From: Xiphophorus maculatus
Lineage: Eukaryota > Chordata > Actinopteri > Cyprinodontiformes > Poeciliidae
Length of the DNA: 64,000 nucleotides
Assembly (NCBI RefSeq): GCF_002775205.1
Contig: NC_036456.1
Coordinates: 21,572,968-21,636,967, forward strand
Direction of reading: 5' to 3'
In this document: positions 20,201 to 32,200 of the stretch, piece after piece
Layout of the letters: each line of letters opens with the position of its first letter
Numbering within the stretch: position 1 is the stretch's first letter
Program-made: the position numbers and the translations under genes
Notes under the pieces: generated by a model
Database searches by the model: none
Told to the model about the DNA's origin: nothing
What the model saw: the letters and a program-made list of their open reading frames with translations, nothing else

Positions 20201-23200
20201 CATAACATCAGATGTATTTTTTCATCCTTATATCAGTGATTTAAAACTATTTTTAATTTTGTGTCATCTTAAAGATGGAAAAAGTCAATTATTTTTCACC
20301 CATGGAAAAGTGTAAAGTGTTTATTATGAGTAGGATTAACCAAGCTGAAGGAAAATAAAGAAAAAGGATAAATAAATATTCATTGATACAGAACCGAATC
20401 AGCAAATATGAACTTATGAAACTATTGAAACCTTCAAGAATTTTATGTTGTGTAAGATATTTAAGAAACTAATATTGAATCTGCGCTCATGAATTTCTTT
20501 ATTTGATCGTTATCTCTAAAATACGTTTACCTTTTGTTTTGTTGAACACCAGACATCTCATCTCTTTCCCACAGTTTTTTTCCACTTAGTTCCACTACTG
20601 CTGTGGATTTTATAGTCAATGTTTAAAGCCAACAGAGTCTGAAGCGATGGAGGAAATTTACGTCAATATGGAACCTGTTGGAAAAACTGCATCTAATCAC
20701 ACAGGTAAGAACAAAGTTACAGAGAAATCTAGTATGTATTGAATTCAATTTTGCTAAGGTTGAGGTTTTTGTTAAGGTTGGAGCAGCTCCAAAGAGGCTC
20801 TGCCTCCGTGCGGCTGTATCTTTGGGAATCCTGAATGTTTTACTTTTGGCTGAACTCATCGCCCTCAGTGTTCACAGTGAGTCTTGTTCTAGTCATCTTA
20901 AAGATGTAAAAAGACTAGATTTTATGTTTCTGTTATATTAAAAAGGCATTGTTCCCCTTCTAAAATCAAACTGATCAAATAGCAAGGGTTTAAAAAGAAT
21001 AAAGCTTAGTGACTCAAAGTTTTGCAGAGAGGTGAAACATTACACTAAGACAAAACATTACACATGAGTTTGATTCATTTTCAGCAATGGTTGCATTTGC
21101 AGCCATTTAGGTTAGCGTGTCTTTAATATCTTTTCTTTTTTCAAACTATTTACCCAACGATTTATTGTTCAGTGTTACCTCAGTTTAAATTCTACAGGCA
21201 TAACCAAAATCATGAAACTATCTTATAAGTCTTAAGTGAAAATACGGTCTTGCCACTTCTTTTTGCAAACATGGTTGTTAATTTTTTTTTTTTTTTTACA
21301 GCTCATGACATGACAGCAGATTTTTCTGACATCAGCAACATTCTGACCGAGCAGAACAGCAGCAGCAAGTTTCCCTCCATGAACGCTAACTTCACTGAAA
21401 CGGCTCCACGAGCTGAAGACACTTTAAGGTTGGTCAAAACTTTTAAAAAATTCGGATCTCGTTAAAAATTGAATTCTACTCTGAATTGTAGAGTATAACT
21501 AATAACTTTCCTTTTTGGTCTAAATGAATATAATGTAAATGAACAACCTTTATTTTAATTTATTAAGCGCTCTATCATTTGCGTGTGCTGAAAAACAACG
21601 ATGTAAAACAAACTAAACTTTGATTTTTTTCTCCTTAAAGGGAAATTGTGTCCTACAGAACGGACAAACATCAGTTGTTCCTGTTCATCCAGGGGCTGCG
21701 GAAGAAGAGAAGAACAGATCCACTAGTGATGGATGATATTATTCACCAACAATAATGTAGCTTACGGTGTTACATAAAACCCTAAATATAAAATGTACAC
21801 TTCCAACTGTTGTGACCTGCGTCTAATAACACAACAATTTTACCGGTTGTACTCTGTGTTTTTCTTTCTTGTTAAAATTCTGACGTGATAAACAAACGTT
21901 AGAGGATGGTTTTGTGCGGAGGATCGGTTTAGCATGATGCGCTCTGAATGTGTCTAAATGTGACTTTTACTACGAAACTTTATGGAGTTCCAGTTGTGTC
22001 CGGTAATATCGGATTAAGTTCTATCTTGGTAAAATTATATTTCCAATTATTTACTATCATTTGTAATAAAGTGATGCCAACACCACGGATTCAACAGTGA
22101 GGAGTTTGTTCAAGTCATCTTAAAGATGGAAAGAGTCAATGTTGTGCTGATTCTGAGTAACTGAATGATTAACTGAATGACTTTTTATTCATTTCAGAGT
22201 TCAATCAGCGAAGTTATTGGGGCCTGCCATGCAAAGCAATGGCAGGAACCTATTACTATTGTCGGAGAGAAGCGTCTCTTTAATATTCTTCTTCTTTATT
22301 TTTCTTCCGTCACCGTTAATGCGGCTCATACCGCTGGGTGCACACCTACAAATGAGGTATCAAAACGTGCAGAAAATTCACGCCATTGGAGCTATTATTT
22401 TTGGTGGGATTCGGGGTTAACGTGGCGACATAATTCGCAAAAAACTGCGAAAAAAAACCCATTATAAGTCAATGGGAAAAATCCTAGAAATACCCTATTT
22501 TTGAGGATTTTCTGTGTCGTCACAAATTCACCTAGAAATGCCATTCAAATTTCATTTTGTAGATACGTCTGTGATCTCTTCGAAAGTGAAGACGGCTCGT
22601 CGATACCAGTTACGGTTTGTCCACAATTTGCCTCTAAGCGACCCAAAGTTTCTCATTTTTGCTCAAATTAGAGTGAGAGCCGATCTCGGTTCAGATCTGG
22701 GCACAACATTTCTTTCTCTCATCGCTGTAAATGCTCTGAGTGAGGTACAGATATGAATCTCGGGACTATCGCAGAAGACACATTGACCTCTCATACGCTC
22801 CAAACGCTTTTCGAATATGTATTACGGTTCCCGAACAGGAAGGATTTGTTTCCAATGCTTTTTGTCCGTAAAACGTGTTTGCTCAAACACAATTGTGTGT
22901 TTGACAGCTCAGAGCTCAGAGCTCACACCCTGCTGAGACCATTATTTGCCATAGCAACGGATCTCAAGAGGCTATTGGCTGCTGGTTTGGACTACAAATA
23001 CGCATCGCTGTAGTTCTAACTATAGTGGACCGCTCAGTTGAAACAGATCAGGACTGAACTGGCCTTTAGAACTAATTGCTGCTATGGGCTGTATATAACT
23101 GATTTAACTCAGTAACTGTTACACATGGGATTAGTTTTGAACTTTAAAATTAAGCATATTGAAAATTTCACAATAAAAGCCTTGAATATTTTTACATCAT

Positions 23201-26200
23201 GTAATTGCTCTTTTTGGCTTTATTTGACTTTTTCATCCAAAGCACTGTTACACATGGTATTAGTTTGGCCCTTTGAAATGAAGCATACTGAAAATTTCAA
23301 AATAAAAGCCTTGAATATTTTTACATCATGTAATTGCTCTTTTTGGCTTTATTTGACTTTTTCATGCAAAGCACTGTTACACATGGGATTCGTTCGGAAC
23401 TTTGAAATTAAGCATACTGAAAATTTCAAAATAAAAGCCTTGAATATTTTTACATCAACTACTTGCGTTTTCAGCATTATATAACTGATTTAACCCAATG
23501 ACTATTACACATGGGATTAAAATAGACTGTTTTGCATGAGCAGCAGATAGATCCTCTATTGCACATGTGTCAAACTCAAGGCCCGCGGGCCACATGTGGC
23601 CGGCTACATCATTTTATGTGGCCCTCTCCCCCCTACCACCGTTTTACAGCCCCATTGATTGACTTAAAATAGGTTTTGAGCACGAATTGACTACAAACTA
23701 CATATCCCATAATGCCTTCCGATTCTTACCAACCAACATTACGGCTTCTCGCCACTAGAGTGCAGCAGAGTCACCTCAAGCTGATTATTAATTTTCCCAG
23801 CGAATAAAACTGAAACATCGACAAGCTAACGAGCTAAAGAGCGAAGTTTAGCTGAGCAGTTTAAAAATACTGAGCATATTTTTAAACTGCTCAGTTTAAA
23901 AATACTGTAATTTTTAAACTGAGCAGTAATTTTACATCCATGCAAACTCAAATGTAATATTTAAAACTTGAATACATAAAATCAGTTATTTAACAATATG
24001 AGGTGTTGTTTAAAAATAAAAAAGATAGCAATTTCTTTTTATTGCAGAGACATTAGATTCTTAAATTTATGGTATTCTTTAAATGTTGTAATTTTGGTTC
24101 ATTGTAAACTTTACCTGTAAAACGTTTGTAGAAATCTTTAACATAAGGTCAATATATATTTTTAAACTGTAATATGTTGTGTGTGTGTGCGTTATTGAAA
24201 ATTTATATTTGTGACAATCATTAGGTAAATGCTAATGAACTGCCTTCCTGCAGTTTATGAGCATTGAACTGTTACTAAACAGTTCAATGCAAGGTTCATT
24301 AGCGTTAGCATTTTAGCTTCAATAAGCTATTAGCTATTTATTTTACTTTTTAGCAATGTTTAGTATACTGAATGGAGTAACTCAATTACAGAAAATATCC
24401 TAGTGATTTCCCACATACTGATGAAAGCAATGACGCTAACATTAGCGTTTCTGCTGATTTTAGCTGATATACTTACTTTATAATACTGAATGGTGCACGT
24501 CCGCCTCGCTTAACGTTCTTGCGATTCTCCGCGTGCCACTGATTACGTTGCGGCGTTCTTTAGCGTCGACGCCGATTTGTAGCGTGACGACGCCGGGCCC
24601 ATGCCCGACGGGCGCGCCTTGGCAGGCCCCGGCTAAATTTCTTCCGAAATTTTCTAGTTATAATTCTTTATTTTTCTTCCGTAATCGTTAATGCGGCTCA
24701 TACCGCTTGGTGCACACCTACAAATGAGGTATCAAAACGTGCAGAAAATTCACGCCATTCCAGCTATTACTTCTGGTGGGATTTGGGCTTAACGTGGCGA
24801 CATAATTCGCAAAAAACTACGAAAAAAACCCCATTATAAGTCAATGGGAAAAATCCTAGAAATACCCTATTTTTGAGGATTTTCTGTGTCGTCACAAATT
24901 CACCTAGAAATGCCATTCAAATTTCATTTTGTAGATACGTCTGTGATCTCTTCGAAAGTGAAGACGGCTCGTTGATACCAGTTACGGTTTGTCCACAATT
25001 TGCCTCTAAGCGACCCAAAGTTTCTCATTTTTCCTAAAGTTAGAGTGCGTCTCTGGCTGCTTAGAGTGAGAGATGAAGACAACTTTTTCAGCCCCAATCA
25101 TTTTTGAAATCGCCATCACGCCCACAAATATCGCACGATTAGTATCAAAATCGGTCCTGACATTGATACGCCTGTCTGCTCCGGTAAAATGTTTTCGAAA
25201 TTTATCTAGACCGTACGGTTTTCTGTCACGGTGCTTCAGAGCAAAGTCATGCGACAGGATTTTCTGAGGCTGTCTGAGGCTTTCTCCCATGTATTTGAAT
25301 AGAATTTCAGATCTGGGCACAACATTTCTGTCTCTCATCGCTGTAAATGCTCTGACTGAGGTACAGATATGAATCTCGGGACTATCGCAGAAGACACATA
25401 GGCCTCTGATACGCTCCAAACGCTTTTCGAATATGTATTACGGTTCCCGGACAGGAAGGATTTGTTTCCAATGCTTTTTTTCAGTAAAACGTGTTTGCTC
25501 AAACACACAATTGTGTGTTTGAGAGCTCAGAGCTCAGAGCTCACACCCTGCTGAGACCATTATTTACCATAGCAACGGAACTCAAGAGGCTATTGGCTGC
25601 TGATTAGCACTACAGATACGCATCATTGTAGTTCTATCTATAGTGGAACCCTCAGTTGAAACAGATCAGGACTGAACTGGCCTTTAGAACTATTTGCTGC
25701 TATGGGCTGTATATAACTGATTTAACTCAGGAACTGTTACACATGGGATTAGTTTGGAACTTTAAAATTAAGCATAATAATAATTTCAAAATAAAAGCCT
25801 TGAATATTTTTACATCAGGTAATTGCTGTTTTTGGCTTTATGTGACTTTTTCATCCAAAGCACTGTTACACAATGGAATAGTTTGGCCCTCTGAAATGAA
25901 GCATACTGAAAATTTCAAAATAAAAGCCTTGAATATTTTTACGTCATGTAATTGCTCTTTTTGGCCGTATATGACTTTTTCATCCAAAGCACTGTTACAC
26001 ATGGGATTTGTTCGGAACTTTAAAATGGAGCATAATAATAATTTCAAAATAAAAGCCTTGAATATTTTTACATCAGGTAATTGCGCTTTTTGGCTTTATG
26101 TGACTTTTTCATCCAAAGCACTGTTACACATGGGATTAGTTCGGAACTTTAAAATGGAGCATAATAATAATTTCAAAATAAAAGCCTTGCATATTTTTAC

Positions 26201-29200
26201 ATCAGGTAATTGCGCTTTTTGGCTTTATGTGACTTTTTCATCCAAAGCACTGTTACACATGGGATTCGTTCAGAACTTTAAAATGGAGCATACTGAAAAT
26301 TTCAAAATAAAAGCCTTGAGAATTTTTACATGAGATTATTGCTGTTTTGAGCATTATATAACTGATTTTATCCAATGACTGTTATTCATGGGATTAGGTT
26401 GGCCCTTTGAAATGAAGTTTAACAAAACTTCCAAAATAAAAGCCTTGACAAAAATTTTAAATCGTACTGAATGGTGCACGTCCGCCTTACTTAACGTTCT
26501 TGCAGTTCTCCGCGTGCCATTGATTATGTTGCGGCGTTCTTTAGCGTCGATGCCAATTTGTTGCGTGACAACGCCGGGCCCAAACCCCACGGGCGCGCCT
26601 TGGCAGGCCCCGGCTAAATTTCTTCCGAAATTTTCTAGTTCATTTTGTGATGGTCCTAGTCTAAGAAAGAAAGAAACAAAGAAAGAAAGCAGCAAATGTA
26701 CATGTTGGTTCCCCTGAAAATATGGATAAATTAAGTCATTGTAGGGTTAAAGTAATTTGAAGAGGGAGAAGCGTATAAACAAGTCAAGTCAATGACGAGT
26801 CAATGACTTGATGCATTCTGCATTTTTAACTCGGTTAACTTAACTTTTTGTTTTTTTACTAACTTTAATACATTTAAATCGCTACGTTGTTTGATAAGTA
26901 GAATGGAAATGACTTTTTTTGTAAATGGTCTTGTAAATTAGCGTTTTATAAATCAACTGAATTGAATTAAGAAATTTGACCATCGGATTGGACTGAAGAG
27001 AAATGATGAGCAATGTTTTTTGGGTTTGGGTTTTATAAAGCAAAGATTGGTATTTTTAATTTTTAATTTTTTTTTTGTAACATCAAAAGTTCATTTTTGA
27101 GGCAAAACTAAGAAATTTCTAAAAATTTCAAATTGCATTTTCCTACATACCGTTGCCTGGTGTTTTAGCAGGTACAGGTTGTCAAAAACCATGATCTTAA
27201 ATTTTATTTACAAAGCAATTTTCAAAGAAAGTCATTTCCATTCTACTTATCAAACAACGTAGCGATTTAAATGTATTAAAGTCAGTAAAAAAACAAAAAG
27301 TTAAGTTAACCGAGTTAAAAATGCAGAATGCATCAAGTCATTGACTCGTCATTGACTTGACTTGTTTATACGCTTCTCCCTCTTCAAATTACTTTAACCC
27401 TACAATGACTTAATTTATCCGTATTTTCAGGGGAACCAACATGTACATTTGCTGCTTTCTTTCTTTGTTTCTTTCTTTCTTAGACTAGGACCATCACAAA
27501 ATGAATAACCTCGCTGATTGAACTCTGAAATGAATAAAAAGTCATTCAGTTAATCATTCAGTTACTCAGAATCAGCACAACATTGACTCTTTCCATCTTT
27601 AAGATGACTTGAACAAACTCCTCACTGTTGAATCCGTGGTGTTGGCATCACTTTATTACAAATGATAGTAAATAATTGGGGCCTGCCATGCAAAGCAATG
27701 GCAGGAACCTATTACTATTGTCGGAGAAAGTGTTTCTTTCTTCTTCTTTGTTTTTCTTCCGTAACCGTTAATGCGGCTCATACCGCTTGGTGCACACCTA
27801 CAAATGAGGTATCAAAACGTGCAGAAAATTCACGCCATTCCAGCTATTACTTCTGGTGGGATTTGGGCTTAACGTGGCGACATAATTCGCAAAAAACTAC
27901 GAAAAAAACCCCATTATAAGTCAATGGGAAAAATCCTAGAAATACCCAATTTTTGAGGATTTTCTGTGTCGTCACAAATTCACCTAGAAATGCCATTCAA
28001 ATTTCATTTTGTAGATACGTCTGTGATCTCTTCGAAAGTGAAGACGGCTCGTCGATACCAGTTACGGTTTGTCCACAATTTGCCTCTAAGCGACCCAAAG
28101 TTTCTCATTTTTCCTAAAGTTAGAGTGCGTCTCTGGCTGCTTAGAGTGAGAGATGAAGACAACTTTTTCAGCCCCAATCATTTTTGAAATCGCCATCACG
28201 CCCACAAATATCGCACGATTAGTATCAAAATCGGTCCTGACATTGATACGCCTGTCTGCTCCGGTAAAATGTTTTCGAAATTTATCTAGACCGTACGGTT
28301 TTCTGTCACGGTGCACTGAAAAAACTGTGATCAGGGTTAATTAATATTTACTAAATAAATAAGAGCAAACTATACATAATAAAAAAGACTGTGTGCAGTT
28401 TGGAATCTCACTGAGCTGAATTAACCAAATTTGAACATTTTTTTAATTGCATTTTACTCTGTTTTTATTTAAATAAAATCAGCAGAAAAACAATAAGTAG
28501 AATTTATTTATTTTCATTGGTAAAGTCAAAAGTGCAGAAAATTGATAAATTTTACTCATTTGGGAGGCCTTGATTTTTCCGCCCAAGGCATTTTCATCAC
28601 AGGAACACCGAGTCTGCTTGGCATTTCATGGACTACCGTTTGCTTAAAGGTAAGACATGTTTTAATTGTTCTTAGTTAAACAATTCAAGTGTCTGTAGCA
28701 GTTAAACATTGTCTTAAGTTACTGCAAATTACCAAACATAGCAACTTTACTGTACAGCAAGTCAATTAAGTTATTCGAAGTCAATCTATGTCGTCTTTGA
28801 TTTGACTAAATGCATTGCAATGATTGAAAAAGTAGTCTCAATGTCACAATTTAATGTGACTAACGTCATACCGTTATATAGTGGCCGTAGAATACAAGCT
28901 ACTCTTTTATTTAATTGAGTTTTTTGGCCTCAGCCCAAGCTCCCCCTCCCCCACCTTAACAAGCTAGCTAGCATGTTTGGCACCATAATGGAGGAACAGA
29001 CGTTGTTTTCAACGGTGAGAAGGCTAATCGTTTAAAGTTACTGCATTTAGTTTTTACAATTAAAATGTACTCAAGTAACATTTTTACTCAAGTAGCATGT
29101 TAAAAGCAGATTTCTAATCAGTTTTTATAACGTTACACATTTCGGAAGCCGTTTTGCATAGTTACATTTTGAGACAAAGTGCGCTGTTTCTTCTTTCTTC

Positions 29201-32200
29201 TTTTAATTTGGCGTTATTTTCATCGAAAGTCTGTTATTGTGTTTTGAGCACAAAGGCTGGTGTTTTGCTAAACCCAAGTTCACCGGCTCTCACTGAGGCT
29301 CTCCATTAACGTTACGTTAGTTACATTCAGATGGCACAAACGGCTTCCTCGTTTTTTCCTGTTTTCTCGGAAAAACGTTATGCTTTCAAACTGTGGTTGC
29401 AGCTCACACTGACAGATAAACAGTTACAGTGAGGTGCGTCTGTGAATGTTGGGTTGAAATCAGTACGTAGAGCTTCGTACTGACTCTGATCTGCCACAGA
29501 GAGAGTGAGAGAAATGTTTCGTTAGTCCGTTTTGGGCATCTTTGATTTTAATATTTATTGTTTTGCATTTGTTGATGTGCATATTACTTTAAAATCTGTT
29601 TCATATTTTTGTCTAACATCTTAAAACGATAGTTCATTTTTTGAAGTGGGATTGGATGAGGTATTCATCCATAGTTGGTATATTATAGAGCTGGATGATT
29701 TTGAAAAAATACTTAATTGTGATGATCTTTTCAGTGACATTACAGTTGCGAAATGATTTGCAATTTCTGAGGGAAATATAATTTTGTATAATTGTTTTCT
29801 TATTTTCATTGAAAATATTAAGATGATTATGGCACGATTCTTGCAGGGATGTGTAACAGATGTTTTTTTTTAAGTCTCTAGATTATGATGTGTAGGCCAG
29901 GACATCTTTGCAGCAGAACATTTCATTTAAAATCATTTTTTTAAGATTTAAGAAATATTGTACCTCCTGTGATTTGAAAATCGCAGTAGGCTGTATTGCA
30001 ATTTTGATCAAATTTTGATTAATTGTTCAGCCCTGGCACATTATTTAATTACTAGATCTATTAGTGATGTAGGCTACTATTTATACACTAATTTAAAAAC
30101 ACCTTTTTTTCTTATTGTCTTAGGTTCTGGCCTATGGGGTGGCAGTGTAAGATCTGCAAGTCTTTGTCTGCAACAAAGGGGAATCTACTAAAACATTACA
30201 GACTACAACACGCAACATTTGGTCGTGGGCAAACCCAGCCATGTCTATATGACAGTTGTCCTTGCACATTTAAAACACAGGGTGCCCTTCGCACACATTT
30301 GTCCAGGTATCATACAGCTCATGTCAGTATACAGCCAGGAATCATCTCTGCTTTTAAGTGTTTAGTTTGCAGTGCTAGTTGTTCTACAGAGAGGGACTGC
30401 TTTCAGCATATAGGAAATCACCTGAAGAGCCACGAAACTGTCTTTTGTGTATTTGAAGGATGCAGCTTTCGGACAAATATATACAATACATTTTTGAAAC
30501 ACAAAAGTAGAACACACAAATCCTATTCTTCGAGCGATTTTAAGCAAGGTGTGTATGAGAGTCACCACGATCAGATTGTTGACCATTCTGATTCATTAGA
30601 GGCCAGTGATAATGAGGGCACAAGTTTAGATTGTGATAAGGAAAGTGCTTCATACTTGGTTCTTCAAAGAATCGGTTTACTTCTGCTGAAGCTAGAAAGT
30701 GTCTATAATGCCTCAGTGAAGTGCATTGATGCCTTGGTTGAAGACCTTCAGTTCATTTCATCTTCAGCATCTGTTGAAGTTGTTAGAGATATACTTGATT
30801 CAACATTGAAGTTAAATAAGAGCATTGTTGACCAGGCCATCATAACAGACTTGGCAGAACAGTTGTGCAACTTCCATCCCATTAGTACAGCACTTGCTGT
30901 AGGTGGTCCACTTGGTTCAGCTTTTAAGAGAAGAAGGTATTTTAAGGAGCATTTCCAGTGTGTTGATCCTGTTGAATATATTCTTGATTCCCAAAAGAAC
31001 AAGACCTTTCAATATGTACCTATTCTCGAGACTTTGCAGAAGGTTTTGAAGAATAAACACATTGCAGAGGGAATCTCATCCAGACATTTAAACAGTACTG
31101 GATATATTACGTCAACTTTTGATGGCAAACTTTTCAAGCAAAATGCCTTCTATGCTGGAGAAGAGACAAAACTCTCTATAATCCTTTATGTCGATGACTT
31201 TGAGGTGTGCAACCCACTAGGAACTTCAAAAAAAAAAACACAAAATAACAGCCGTTTATTGGATTTTGGCAAATGTACCTTTCCAGTTGCAGTCTGCATT
31301 AACGTCGATACACCTAGCTTTACTTTGCAAAGCTGTTGATGTCAAACAGTTTGAATACAAAGCAGTTTTGGAACCCCTCTTGAAAGATCTTGCCACTCTA
31401 GAACAGGACGGGATTTTCATTTCCAGTGTTGGAAAAAGAGTTAAAGGAACTGTACACTGTGTTGTAGCCGATAATCTCGGTGCACATTCAATTAGTGGAC
31501 TAGTTGAAAGTTTCACGGGGCCGTACATCTGTAGATTTTGTCTTGGACATTCTTCAGAGTACCAGACACACGAAGTGCGGACTGGAGTGTTTCCACCTCG
31601 GACAAAGAAGGACCATAGTTTGCATGTGCAAACTGTGAGAGAAAATCCAAATTTAACCCATTGCTTTGGCGTTAAGCGGTCGTGTCCATTGACTGATAAA
31701 CTGAATCACTTTCATTTTGTGTCTGGGTATCCACCAGATGCACTACATGACCTTTTTGAAGGAATAGTCCCAAGAGAACTAGCATTGTGTTTTCAGACTT
31801 TCACCAAGAAGAAGTACTTTAATTTGACTGAACTCAACGAGTTAATCACACGTTTTCCCTATAAGGGCTCAGACAAAGCCAACAGCCCTCAAGCAGTCCC
31901 TCAAAACTACATTCGTCGCAGAACGATAGGAGGAAATGCCCATGAAAATTGGGCCCTAATACGGTTGTTGCCAGTCATTGTTGGTTCACGGGTACCTGAG
32001 GATGATGCTGCCTGGCAGGTTCTTCTGACTTTAAAAGACATAGTTGAATTGGTGGTTGCCCCTGTTCATACAGTTGAAACTATTGCATACCTTGACTTTA
32101 AAATATCTGAGCATCGTGACAGATTCTTAGCAGTTTTTCCTGAAGAGACACTGACACCCAAACACCATTATTTAGAACATTACCCTGCACTGATTGCAGA

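Larger units (their letters stand above)
16588..22217 (+). repeat. Left arm, outer part, of a 5.9-kb inverted repeat
   Basis: This segment is nearly identical in reverse complement to 38734-44196 plus part of 27224-27676. Paired landmarks have nearly constant coordinate sums (16611+44172, 18436+42347 and 20647+40135 are all about 60783). The outer junction is AGAGACTCTATAGG, where the mirrored similarity stops. The flanks both read GACTTT (left about 16579-16584, right 44197-44202), a possible 6-bp target duplication. The arms differ by scattered substitutions and run-length changes, so this is not a perfect copy. It contains a lectin-receptor-like gene (20647-21755). The arm is interrupted after 22217 and resumes at 26640. 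Confidence 0.93.
22218..26639 (+). mobile_element. Non-autonomous Helitron2-like element (two units), left copy
   Basis: It starts TGGGGCCTGCC and ends TTTTCTAGT, inserted between T and T of the arm sequence; the intact site is visible at 27504-27505 in the mirrored arm. The 5' GGGGCCTGCC recurs inverted (GGCAGGCCCC) about 28 nt inside the 3' end, and a small hairpin (AAATTTC ttcc GAAATTT) sits right before CTAG. These asymmetric inverted repeats, the TT target and the central minisatellite fit Helitron2/Helentron-type elements. A unit end (CTAGT) at about 24656 is followed directly by internal sequence of the next unit, so two units are joined. No Rep/helicase gene is visible, so it is non-autonomous. 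A different superfamily remains possible. Confidence 0.6.

Noticed and set aside
25006-25419. 137-codon minus-strand frame, recurring at 28086-28316
   Set aside because: It repeats because both Helitron-like copies share the sequence. It has no domain and is broken by the EnSpm insertion in one copy.
25656-26333. 225-codon frame with repeats of KIKALNIFTS
   Set aside because: It is the 129-bp tandem repeat read in frame. The other arrays contain stops and no start context, so I do not regard it as a protein.
23119-26400. A CRISPR-like array
   Set aside because: The units are ~129 bp tandem repeats without unique spacers, in a eukaryotic transposon.
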